This document shows positions 1-6,042 of a stretch of 14,708 nt of DNA, in pieces. The stretch's first letter is position 1. Each line of letters starts with the position of its first letter. Below the pieces are notes generated by a model. It searched no databases. It worked only from the letters and a program-made list of their open reading frames with translations, and was not told the origin of the DNA. The stretch lies in the NCBI GenBank assembly GCA_046727955.1, contig JBKPDO010000144.1, forward strand, positions 1-14,708. Reading direction: 5' to 3'. The position numbers and the translations under genes were made by a program. Origin of the DNA: DASVXQ01 sp046727955 (GTDB taxonomy: Bacteria > Actinomycetota > CALGFH01).

Positions 1-108
1 CCCCGCCGGCCCCAGGCTCCTGACCAGCGCGAACGCTCGCGCCTAGATACACGCCGCCTGCGCGTGCCATCGCCCATCTCCGCAGGTCACTGCCCAGATT
101 CGTGGACT

Positions 109-315
109 ATGCGCGACCCGAGCTGCGGAACCCGGGGCCCACGCTGCGGCAACGACGCCGTCTACCTCCACGACCTCTTCCCCCTGATCGGCTGCGAGTT
201 CTGCGGCGAGAACCTCGACGCCGCCGACCTGGTGCTGCGGGCCGCGCTCGACCACCTGACCCAGACGCCGCCAGCGCCGCCGGAGGAGCTGCTGCCGCCC
301 CTTGAGGTCGTCTGA
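109..315 (+). CDS. Small Cys-rich protein, possible zinc-ribbon type
   Basis: This short reading frame of about 68 residues contains four cysteines in two groups (CGTRGPRC near residues 6-13 and CEFC further on), followed by a helical-looking stretch ENLDAADLVLRAALDHL and a Pro-rich acidic tail. Paired cysteines of this kind often bind zinc, but no specific family is recognised. The ATG at 109 is chosen because it sits just before the Cys region; an in-frame GTG at 64 would add 15 residues. Neither has a clear ribosome binding site, so the true 5' end may be missing. The opposite strand is also open here, but its product is Arg/Ala-rich with no recognisable motif. Function unknown; moderately doubtful. 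Confidence 0.3.
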   Translation: MRDPSCGTRGPRCGNDAVYLHDLFPLIGCEFCGENLDAADLVLRAALDHLTQTPPAPPEELLPPLEVV

Positions 316-386
316 CAGGGGTGGTGTTCTCCGGCCCGCAGCCAGGCCAGGGTCAGGCAGCGGCGGGCCGGAGGGGCGGAAGGGCC

Positions 387-500
387 GTGGCGCTGCTGGA
401 GGGCCGCCGATGTCGCCTCGAGCGCGCCAAGGCCGCCGGAGCCGCCGCCGCGCAGCGCATGACCGCGCCGGTGGCGCACGCCGGGCTGCCGGGCCTGTAA
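387..500 (+). CDS. Possible 37-residue Ala-rich ORF
   Basis: A GTG start at 387, preceded by a purine-rich stretch (GGAGGGGCGGAAGG), opens a 37-codon frame that ends in TAA at 498-500. The product begins VALLEGRRCRLERAKAAGAA and ends MTAPVAHAGLPGL; it is rich in Ala, Arg and Leu and could form one amphipathic helix. It stops just before the membrane-protein remnant and in the same frame, so it could be a decayed leader of that gene rather than a separate one. No family is recognised. Confidence 0.15.
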   Translation: MALLEGRRCRLERAKAAGAAAAQRMTAPVAHAGLPGL

Positions 501-503
501 CGA

Positions 504-872
504 TCCCTGCCCGGCCGGCTCGGCTGGTCCAAGCGGCTCGCGCTGGGATCGGCCATTGCTGCCTGGCTGCGGTCCAGGCTCGAGCGCCGGGTCGTCGACG
601 CCGCAGAGGCCACGCTGATCCGGAGCAAGTCGGTCTCTCCATCGAAGTGCTCGTGGGATCGCTAGCCGCTGTGGGTCTGGTCGAGGCCTTGTCGATCACG
701 TGCTCGACGCGGAGCTCAAGGCCGCCCTGGACGGCGGCGGGGTGGGCCGGCTTGCCTTGGCGGCTCGGTGCCGGGAGGCAAGAAGTGGTGGGCAGCCGCG
801 ACCTTCGTCAGCTTCGTTGGCCCACTGGCCTATTTCGCGTTCGGACGCCGACGCGAGGATCCCGATGCGTGA
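504..872 (+). pseudogene. Remnant of small two-TM membrane protein
   Basis: Three frames can be joined into one plausible membrane protein of about 120 residues. The first piece (504 to about 625) reads LPGRLGWSKRLALGSAIAAW then RSRLERRVVDAAEATLI. The second (about 615-690) reads VGLSIEVLVGSLAAVGLVEA. The third (about 690-750) reads VDHVLDAELKAALDGG. The last (about 777-872) reads GKKWWAAATFVSFVGPLAYF then AFGRRREDPDA and a TGA stop. The final segment is a classic TM helix followed by positive charges, like the PLDc_N type of short membrane domain. At least three single-base shifts are needed, so no intact product can be made from this copy. The family assignment is an inference; the frame-switching is directly visible. 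Confidence 0.5.
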
Positions 873-959
873 CGAGCCGTCCCGTGGGGAGTCAGGACCA
901 GGCGAGCCCGGTCTGGGTGGGTCACCCGGAAGGCGGCCCCACCCGACGGCTCCAGCTCC

Positions 960-1850
960 TTACGGGAGGTACTGCTCGGCGATCTTCGCGACCCGGTCGT
1001 GCCGCACGGTGATCCAGAACGGTGGGCTGTACTTGCCAAGCAAGGACGCCAGCTGGCTGAGGGTCACCGGGACGTTTCTGGTGGCGCTGCCGGTCCACGC
1101 CGCGGCGAGGGTGTTGACGGTGATGGTGGCATCGGCCCGCACGGGCAGGGTGCGCAGCCGGGGGTTGACGTTGCGGAGGTAGTAGTCGTTGGGCGGCGGG
1201 GACTCCTGGTGGTCCCTGGCCGCCTCCCTGGCCGCCTCGTCACCCCAGTACAGCTGGATCAGGTCGAAGGTGATCGTCCGATGGCCGGCGTCGACGGTCT
1301 TGAGGTAGACCGGGTGGCGCCCATCGGCGAGCACGACGGACTCGGGGTGGTAGAGGCTGAGGACGGTCTCGGCGCTGGCGGCACCGCTGGACCCGATGGC
1401 CCGGACATACAGGTGGGCGAGCAGCGGCTCGTCCCTGTAGTGCCATGCCAGGGTCCAGCCGTTGCGCCTGTTGGTGTCCTCGCCCAGCAGCTTGGCCAGG
1501 TCACCGACGCCGGTGCCGGTCGGGCCCAGGGAGAACCGGACCCGCTGGGTGTTGGTGGCCTGGACGTGGAAGGTGACCGTGCCGGCCCCGGAGAGTTTCA
1601 GCCACCCGTTCTCGTTGGGCAGCGCTGGCGAGGTGGTCACCGACAGGATGCGCGGGGCGGCGGCGTTGGTCTTGACGGGGGTGGCGGGGGTCGGGTTGTC
1701 GGCGGCTGGGGCCTTGGTCGCGGGCGGTGCGCTGGCGGCCGGCGGCGTGCTGGTCCCGGTTGCGGTCTGGTTGGGTTGGCTCTTGGCGCAGCCGGCGACG
1801 GCGACGCTGGCGACCAGCAGGGCGGTGGCGATCGATCGGATGGGGCGCAT
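960..1850 (-). CDS. Secreted lipoprotein of unknown function
   Basis: An intact gene of 296 codons. The N-terminus is a typical bacterial lipoprotein signal: charged MRPIR, a hydrophobic core ATALLVASVAV and the lipobox VAGC with the acylated Cys at residue 21. A Pro/Ala/Thr-rich linker of about 50 residues follows, as is common for cell-surface anchoring in actinobacteria. The globular part begins near PRILSVTTSPALP and ends with a conserved-looking block containing NDYYLRNVNPRLRTLPV and PPFWITVRHDRVAKIAEQYL. I chose the ATG at 1850 because AAGGGG lies 9 bases upstream and it starts directly with the signal peptide; an ATG at 1859 and one at 1910 are in frame. No enzymatic motif is visible, so a structural or ligand-binding role at the cell envelope is only a guess. 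It is one of few unbroken genes here. Confidence 0.8.
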   Translation of the reverse strand: MRPIRSIATALLVASVAVAGCAKSQPNQTATGTSTPPAASAPPATKAPAADNPTPATPVKTNAAAPRILSVTTSPALPNENGWLKLSGAGTVTFHVQATNTQRVRFSLGPTGTGVGDLAKLLGEDTNRRNGWTLAWHYRDEPLLAHLYVRAIGSSGAASAETVLSLYHPESVVLADGRHPVYLKTVDAGHRTITFDLIQLYWGDEAAREAARDHQESPPPNDYYLRNVNPRLRTLPVRADATITVNTLAAAWTGSATRNVPVTLSQLASLLGKYSPPFWITVRHDRVAKIAEQYLP

Positions 1851-1949
1851 GCTGCTCATCCCCTTTGGACTCCGGAGGCTTCGTTGCTGGTGGAGTCCCA
1901 CGATGCTCATGATCGCAGAAGCAGGTCACAAATCCCGATCGGCTAGGTC

Positions 1950-1985
1950 TCGTCTATATTCCCAATTAGCGCTAACTAGGTCACG
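1950..1985 (-). promoter_or_regulatory. Candidate promoter with palindromic operator for the lipoprotein
   Basis: A perfect 10-bp palindrome TTAGCGCTAA lies at 1966-1975 in a locally AT-rich patch. On the minus strand it is followed by AATATAGA, which contains a -10-like hexamer, and preceded by GTGACC, which resembles a -35 element at a spacing of about 18 bases to AATATA. A repressor bound to the palindrome would block the promoter. The lipoprotein start is about 100 bases downstream. The plus strand also has TATATT, so the site could serve either direction. Confidence 0.3.
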
Positions 1986-2264
1986 GTCGCGCATCAGCAC
2001 GGATATGGGCAGACCGGCCGCTTCCGCCGGCCCGGCACGCCGTCGACCGGCATGGAGCACGCAGCGACTGCGTCGCGATCGATGCCCTCCCGTGGCCACC
2101 GGCGGCGTTCACGGCCGGGGACTGCACCTGCCCCAGCGCGCACCCAGCTGGTGGCTTGACAGTCGCGAATCCCTCAGCTTGAGCATACGTCGCGGATCGG
2201 CCGGCGCCCAGTGCCTTTGGGCCTGCCACCGCAGGGACGGTTGCCCACGCCACGGCTACGGCGG

Positions 2265-2372
2265 CTGGAGCTGACCGGCGAGCCGTTTGTGTTCTTCGTG
2301 GACGCCAGGACCGGCCAGGGCAGTGTCGCCTACCACCGCGATGACGGGCACTACGGGCTCATCACGTCGGCC
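2265..2372 (+). pseudogene. Fragment: C-terminal domain of ribosome hibernation factor
   Basis: The 36 residues starting LELTGEPFVFFVDARTGQGS and continuing with VAYHRDDGHYGLIT match the conserved dimerisation domain at the C-terminus of long hibernation-promoting factors (sigma-54 modulation/S30EA C-terminal domain). The hallmarks are the E-L-x-G-x-P/D-F-x-x-F block, the D-A-x-T-G turn and the final Y-R/H-R-x-D-G-x-Y-G-L-I. These proteins silence 70S ribosomes as 100S dimers; a mycobacterial member is in the hypoxia regulon. The N-terminal ribosome-binding domain is absent upstream, so this is a fragment. The frame continues without a stop into universal-stress-protein sequence, giving a chance chimera. 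Whether that chimera is translated is unknown. Confidence 0.65.
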
Positions 2373-2417
2373 GGTCGGAGGCCCGGAGCGACGGTCGACG
2401 CGAGCATGCACGCGCGG

Positions 2418-2761
2418 ATGGCATGGCACTACCCGCCCAGCTACGCCTGGGCCCCGCGGTGCTTGACCAGGTCGACCTGGAGGGCGACGCCCGCCGGATG
2501 CTCAAGCAGACCATCGAGGAGGTCGTCACCCGACTGGGACGTGGTGGTGGGCTCCGAGGTGCTGCAGGGAGCTGCGGGCCTGGTGTTGGTGCGCGCCGCC
2601 GGAGACGCCGAGCTGCTGGTGGTCGGCAGCCGCGGGCACGGCGCGCTCACGGGGATGCTGCTGGGCTCGGTCAGCGAGCACTGCGTCCACCCCGCCCCTG
2701 CCCGGTCGTGGTCGTCCGCCACCATGACAGGCAACTGAAGGAGCTGGCAATGAGTGAGTAG
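2418..2761 (+). pseudogene. Universal stress protein (UspA family), 5'-truncated and frameshifted
   Basis: The Usp fold can be followed through alternating frames: AWHYPPSYAWAP (frame of 2211), then LEGDARRMLKQTIEEVV (shifted, about 2455-2525), then VVVGSEVLQGAAGLVLVRAA and DAELLVVGSRGHGALTGMLL back in the first frame, then CPVVVVRHHDRQ in the second frame after about 2690. The GSRGHG...GxVSEH...CPVVVV signature is the nucleotide-binding and C-terminal strand region of UspA proteins. The N-terminal strand with the first ATP-contacting Asp is missing; hibernation-factor sequence occupies its place. At least three single-base shifts separate the pieces, so no normal Usp can be made. Family members bind ATP and help survival in growth arrest or hypoxia. 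Confidence 0.7.
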
Positions 2762-2782
2762 GACCGTTCAGCCTGATCGGTG

Positions 2783-2880
2783 GCCCAAGGCGGGCGCGGC
2801 AGGATCATCAACGTCGACGCGCTGCACCTGTCGATGGTCGGTCCCGGCCCCGGTCGTGCTTCTCGTCGTCCAAGCGGTGC
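2783..2880 (+). pseudogene. Fragment of short-chain dehydrogenase (SDR)
   Basis: The translation GGRGRIINVDALHLSMVG aligns with GHGGAIVNIASVDALHPSMVG of the better-preserved SDR fragment on the other strand near 7735-7800. The DNA also matches: both begin CCCAAGGC and share GACGCGCTGCACC and TCGATGGTCGG. Relative to that copy, about 9 bases covering the catalytic-Ser region are missing. Further on, CGTCGTCCAAG may be what is left of the YxxxK active site. Only about 30 residues survive and the reading frame then runs into unrelated sequence. It is a dead fragment. Confidence 0.5.
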
Positions 2881-2901
2881 CGGCAGCCCTGTGGTGGCGA
2901 A

Positions 2902-2937
2902 GGGCCAAAGGTCCCGGCCAGAGGGGGACCTTCGCCC
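2902..2937 (+). promoter_or_regulatory. Paired DosR/DevR-like palindromic boxes
   Basis: Two 14-bp elements lie in opposite orientation about 22 bp apart, centre to centre: GGGCCAAAGGTCCC at 2902-2915 (read on the minus strand GGGACCTTTGGCCC) and GGGGACCTTCGCCC at 2924-2937. Both follow the form GGGAC-C-TTY-G-SCCC, close to the GGGACTnnnGnCCC pattern of hypoxia-response boxes bound by the NarL-type regulator DosR/DevR in mycobacteria. They lie about 205 bases upstream of the CBS-pair gene and downstream of the Usp and SDR fragments. The same bases can form a hairpin (AAGGTCCC with GGGACCTT), so an RNA role is an alternative. Regulator identity is inferred. Confidence 0.4.
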
Positions 2938-3073
2938 GTCGCCGTTGACGGAGTGTTCGGCTTTGCTGGCGGCGGCAGGCACGGCGGCGGGCCTTGGATG
3001 TGCTGCAGTCCTGATCGGCTCCACATCGGCCAGCAGCGACGATCGTCCCGATCTTTCTGGGCTGTTGGCCCTG

Positions 3074-3090
3074 GGCGGCAGTCTGCCGCC
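3074..3090 (+). repeat. Short perfect hairpin in CBS-gene leader
   Basis: The arms GGCGGCA and TGCCGCC (7 bp, all paired) are separated by a 3-base loop. The hairpin lies about 50 bases before the CBS-gene start and just after GGGCTGTTGGCCCTG, another imperfect palindrome. There is no U-run, so it is not a typical intrinsic terminator; it may affect the leader RNA or be chance in GC-rich DNA. Confidence 0.25.
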
Positions 3091-3142
3091 GCGCTACGGT
3101 CACCGCCTGCTGGGAGGACCACGCCAGAGGAGGCGGATGACA

Positions 3143-3682
3143 ATGCAGGTCAAGGATCTATGCCGTGCTCCGGTCGTGACCGTTGACGCTGGGCAGAGCC
3201 TGGCCAGCGCGGCACGACGCATGGTCCTTCGCGGCATCGGCTCGCTGGCGGTGCTGGACGACGGCCAGCTCGCTGGCATCCTGACCGAGCGGGACCTGGC
3301 CCGGGCGGTCGCCGACGACGCCGACATGGCCACCACCCCGGTCGGTTACTACGCGAGCGTCGCGCCGCCCAGCGCCACCTCAGACGAGGACGCCCAGGCT
3401 GCTGCCGGGCGGATGCTGGGGCTTGGGGTCCGCCACCTACCTGTGGTCGACCGCGGCCAGCGCGGCCAGGTGGTCGCCATGCTGTCCATGCGCGACCTGC
3501 TGGTGCTCGTCGCCTGGCAGCCGGTCCAGATGTGGACGTCGTCGCTCCCGGAGGAGATCGTCAATGGACAATCAACCTTCGACGAGGACGAGATCGATCC
3601 GCAACGCCTCGCCTGCAGCGCGCCGTCTGGCACATGCGCTCACAGCAGCGCCGCCGCCGGCCCAAGTGCTTCCTCGGAGTAG
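3143..3682 (+). CDS. CBS-pair (Bateman) domain protein
   Basis: An intact protein of 179 residues. CBS 1 spans roughly residues 1-57 (VKDLCRAPVVTVDAGQSLAS ... LAVLDDGQLAGILTERDLAR) and CBS 2 roughly 68-125 (ASVAPPSATSDEDAQAAAGR ... HLPVVDRGQRGQVVAMLSMR, then DLLVLVAW). The ILTERDL and MLSMRDL turns are the usual nucleotide-facing motifs. Stand-alone CBS pairs sense adenine nucleotides, and one such protein is among the most strongly hypoxia-induced in mycobacteria. Start choice: GAGGAGG at 3127-3133 is 9 bases from the ATG at 3143 and only 3 from the ATG at 3137, so 3143 is preferred. The last ~45 residues are acidic then Ser/Ala-rich and may be a read-on tail. The 3' end overlaps the convergent hemerythrin frame by about 40 bases. 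Confidence 0.85.
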   Translation: MQVKDLCRAPVVTVDAGQSLASAARRMVLRGIGSLAVLDDGQLAGILTERDLARAVADDADMATTPVGYYASVAPPSATSDEDAQAAAGRMLGLGVRHLPVVDRGQRGQVVAMLSMRDLLVLVAWQPVQMWTSSLPEEIVNGQSTFDEDEIDPQRLACSAPSGTCAHSSAAAGPSASSE

Positions 3683-4525
3683 CTGCGCCAGACCGGGACC
3701 AGACCGGGAGTCGGTTCCACGCCCGACAAGCGGGTGAGGAGGACCTTGACCACGCAGCACGAACGGCCTTGTTGCTGCGCGGACGTAGCGGCGTCCAGGT
3801 CCTCGACTAGGCTAAAGAAGCCCTCCTCCTCTTGGGCGAAGTGCAGGCGCAGCACGGCGTACAGGCCATAGAGGGCCTGCTGGAGCTCACGGACGTCGTC
3901 CGCGTCGGGGTCGGCATGCCCGACCTCGGCCAGCAGCCGCCCGAGCCGGCCGACGAGGTGGTGGATCTCGATGTGCGCGCGACTCATGGTGCCGGTCGCG
4001 TCGCCTCCGAGGGCGGCCTGCAACGCCGGGTACAGCTGCTGGTTCTCGGCCTCCTCGTGGGGCAGCAGCTCGCTGATCAGCCACTGGTGCACGGCGCGGA
4101 CCTCTGCGATGGCGCCGGCCGCCGGGCGGCTGCCGAGGGTTCCCGCGGCGGCGCGGATACGGTCCAGCCCAGGGCGCAGCACCCGGTGCTCGCGGCTGAA
4201 GCGGCGCACGAGTGCGGCGGCCGTGCCCTCCAGCCGGGGCGTGGCGGTCGCCCCGCCGGTCAGGGCGCGCAGGGCGTTGAGGATCACCGCCACGTCGATC
4301 GCCTCCTGCAGCAGTGCCCCGGCGGTCGGCGGCAGTCGGCCAGCGATCGCGGCGACCATCGCCAGCAGCGACAGGCTCATGCCGGCGACCACGCTCTGGA
4401 GCGCGATCCGCCGCGCGCCGTGCGATGCGGATGGCGACGCCGAGCCGGTCCAACCGGTCGACGCTCAAGACCACATCGGACGCCTCCGAGGACACGGTCT
4501 GCCCGCGGGCGCCCACGGCGACCCC
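3640..4525 (-). pseudogene. Heavy-metal P-type ATPase C-terminus fused to hemerythrin domain, 5'-truncated
   Basis: From 4525 downward the frame reads GVAVGARGQTVSSEASDVVL and SVDRLDRLGVAIRIARR, the conserved hinge just after the GDGxND motif of P1B-type ATPases. A one-base shift near 4415 moves it into the frame RRIALQSVVAGMSLSLLAMV then LPPTAGALLQEAIDVAVILN and ALRAL, the last two membrane helices. After a short linker the same frame gives a hemerythrin/HHE domain with ligand motifs HEEAE (HxxxE), HIEIH (HxxxH) and HFAQEE (HxxxxE), plus EHRVL at its start. P1B pumps export Zn, Cd, Pb or Cu; hemerythrin domains bind a di-iron centre that senses or carries O2 or NO. All catalytic ATPase parts (DKTGT, TGES) are gone, replaced at about 4530 by methyltransferase sequence. 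The C-terminal ~50 residues look like read-through. A shorter hemerythrin-only product from the ATG at 4392 or 4380 is conceivable. Confidence 0.7.
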
Positions 4526-4544
4526 CGACCGAGGCGGTTGCCAG

Positions 4545-5045
4545 CGCGGGCGCGTCGTCGCGCTGGACCACTCCCAGGCCATGCTCGCCCAGGCGCGGCG
4601 GCGGCTGGCTGCCCACGCCGACCGGATTTCTAACCTCTGCGCGGACCTCGGCGTGCCCCTCCCGATCGAGCGGGTCGACGCGGTCCTGTCGACGGCGACG
4701 TTGCATTGGGTCGGCGACCACGACGCGCTGTTCGGCAACCTCGGCCAGGTGCTGCGGCCCGGCGGCCGGCTTGTCGCGCAGTGCGGCGGGGTCGGCAACA
4801 TCGCCTCGGTGCGGGCGGCCCTGGCCCAGCTCGGCGTCGTCGGGGACGGCACCTACTTTGCGACGCCGGCCGAGACCGAGCGGCGCCTTGCCGCCGCCGA
4901 CTTCGTCGACGCGCGCGCGTGGCTGCAGCCAGAGCCGACCCCGTTCGACTCGGCCGAGGCGCTGGGGACCTACCTGGCCACCATCGTGCTCCGCGCGCCG
5001 CTGGCCGCGCTGCCCGAGACCGAGCGTCCCGCGTTCGTGCGGGCG
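4545..5045 (+). pseudogene. Class I SAM-dependent methyltransferase, both ends missing
   Basis: The frame reads GRVVALDHSQAMLAQARRRL (strand 2 with the acidic residue that binds the SAM ribose), ADLGVPLPIERVDAVLSTAT then LHWVGDHDALFGNLGQVLRP and GGRLVAQCGG (motif III). It continues with FATPAETERRLAAADFVDAR and PETERPAFVRA. This is the order found in small trans-aconitate-type and ubiE-like methyltransferases. Motif I (the GxGxG loop) is absent: upstream sequence belongs to the opposing P-type ATPase fragment. The last few residues are also missing because HypE sequence begins at about 5046 in the same frame. The core of about 165 residues has no internal shift. Without motif I it should not bind SAM. 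A methyltransferase of this type occurs in the mycobacterial DosR regulon. Confidence 0.7.
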
Positions 5046-5479
5046 GAGGAGAGGTTCCCCGTGGACGACCTGCGCCGGGTCACCGCGTGGGTGGCGCGGG
5101 CGGCGCGGGGCGCGGGCGTCCCGGTCGTCACCGGCGACACCAAGGTGGTGGGCCAGGGGCGGCGGACAGGCTGTTCGTGACGACCACGGGGATCGGGCAA
5201 CGGCTGCCCGGCGCGTCGGTGCCCGCGGCCGGTGTGCGGCCCGGCGACGCCTTGCTGCTCTCAGGCCCGATCGGCCTGCACGGCACGACCGTGCTCAGCG
5301 TACGCGAAGGGCTGGGCTTCGACGCCGACATCGCCTCCGATACCCAACCCCTGCACCGGCTGGTCCGCACGATGGTGGAGAAGGCCGGTAGCGCGCTGCA
5401 CGCGATGCGCGACCCGACGCGCGGGCTCGCCTCTGCCCTCAACGAGATCGCGCAGGCCTCCAGCGTTGGCATCGTGCTC
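5046..5479 (+). pseudogene. hypE: Internal fragment of hydrogenase maturation factor HypE
   Basis: The sequence EERFPVDDLRRVTAWVA then GVPVVTGDTKVVGQG (frame of the methyltransferase) and, after a one-base shift near 5158, RLFVTTTGIGQRLPG, VRPGDALLLSGPIGLHGTTV, LSVREGLGFDADIASDTQPL and AMRDPTRGLASALNEIAQAS is typical of HypE. HypE, a PurM/AIRS-fold ATPase, dehydrates the carboxamide that HypF places on its C-terminal Cys, yielding the cyanide ligand of [NiFe]-hydrogenase. Here the first ~90 residues and everything after SVGIVL, including the essential C-terminal Cys, are missing; DPTRGG has lost one Gly codon. No other hyp or hydrogenase gene is in the window. The remnant implies that an ancestor had a [NiFe]-hydrogenase system. 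Confidence 0.8.
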
Positions 5480-5526
5480 TGGGGCGGCCGGTTTGGCCCG
5501 CGGTCGGTGCCGATCGCTCTTGAAGA

Positions 5527-5625
5527 TCACGGCGACGACGGTTGGGGCTGTGCCGGCTGCCAGGCGGCGAGCACCAGCAGGTCGCACATGTAGAGACCGG
5601 GACGATGGTCGTTGCGATCCGGCAT
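5527..5625 (-). pseudogene. C-terminal fragment of a second CBS-domain gene
   Basis: On the minus strand 5589-5548 reads MCDLLVLAAWQPAQ, followed by PQPSSP and a TGA stop at 5527. The matching part of the intact CBS gene (3488-3529) is MRDLLVLVAWQPVQ. The two 42-base stretches agree at 38 positions by my count. Upstream, a shifted frame gives RIATTIVPVST, a plausible remnant of the preceding strand (VVAMLSM in the intact gene). Everything further 5' is gone. This is the tail of a paralogue, now lying opposite the end of the HypE fragment. Confidence 0.6.
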
Positions 5626-5784
5626 GCGCGCACGGTCGCCAGCGTACCGGAGCCCTCCGTTGCGAGGGCCGGCATCGTTCGGGACGCTCGCTGTGCTCCT
5701 ACTTGGCGGGATCGGCAGGTCCGGGCTCGCGTTCGACGAGCTGGCCCTGGCGATCTGACACCTGAGCATTGTCGTTGCTACAGC

Positions 5785-6042
5785 ATGCCGTGGACCGACC
5801 AGATGCAGCACTGCCTGATGCCCACCCTGGCATCGCCGGTCACCTCCTCCCGCAAGCCCGCAGGTCCGCAGCCCGGGTCTGGCAACGGCGCTGCCGAGGA
5901 TCTGTATCTGTATGTGATGTCCGAGCGGCTGTTCGTGCTACGCGGCAACGGCGGCGGCACGCCGACCACCGCCGCGGCTGGTAATTGTGCGACCGCTATT
6001 GGGTCGGGATGGCCGTGGCGTGGGCCTTGCAGCGCTGGATGA
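5785..6042 (+). CDS. Weak ORF, possible gene remnant
   Basis: The frame from the ATG at 5785 includes GNGAAEDLYLYVMSERLFVL then RGNGGGTP, which reads like genuine protein, whereas the beginning and the end (past about 5985) do not. The 3' part overlaps the end of the convergent cDPG-synthetase-like gene, so the true reading frame probably stops or shifts before 5990. No ribosome binding site is obvious. I do not recognise the family. Between 5626 and 5784 only a short hydrophobic frame (PASFGTLAVLLLGGIGRSGL, ending in TGA about 5758) stands out, without a recognisable identity. Confidence 0.2.
   Translation: MPWTDQMQHCLMPTLASPVTSSRKPAGPQPGSGNGAAEDLYLYVMSERLFVLRGNGGGTPTTAAAGNCATAIGSGWPWRGPCSAG

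Noticed and set aside
915..944. GGGTGGG ... CCCACCC stem as terminator of the lipoprotein gene
   Set aside because: The loop is 16 bases, there is no U-run, and short G/C stems of this kind are frequent here.
999..1946. A plus-strand open frame of 315 codons opposite the lipoprotein
   Set aside because: Gly/Val/Asp-rich shadow of a clearly real minus-strand gene with signal peptide and lipobox.
2440..2740. Programmed frameshifting in the USP gene
   Set aside because: Three shifts in 250 bases without slippery sites or structured elements, together with a missing N-terminus, indicate decay or errors rather than recoding.
3832..5391. A plus-strand open frame of 519 codons
   Set aside because: It runs antisense to the ATPase-hemerythrin fragment and then out of frame through the methyltransferase and HypE. 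The product is Arg/Pro/Ala-rich with no motif; long empty frames are expected in DNA this GC-rich.
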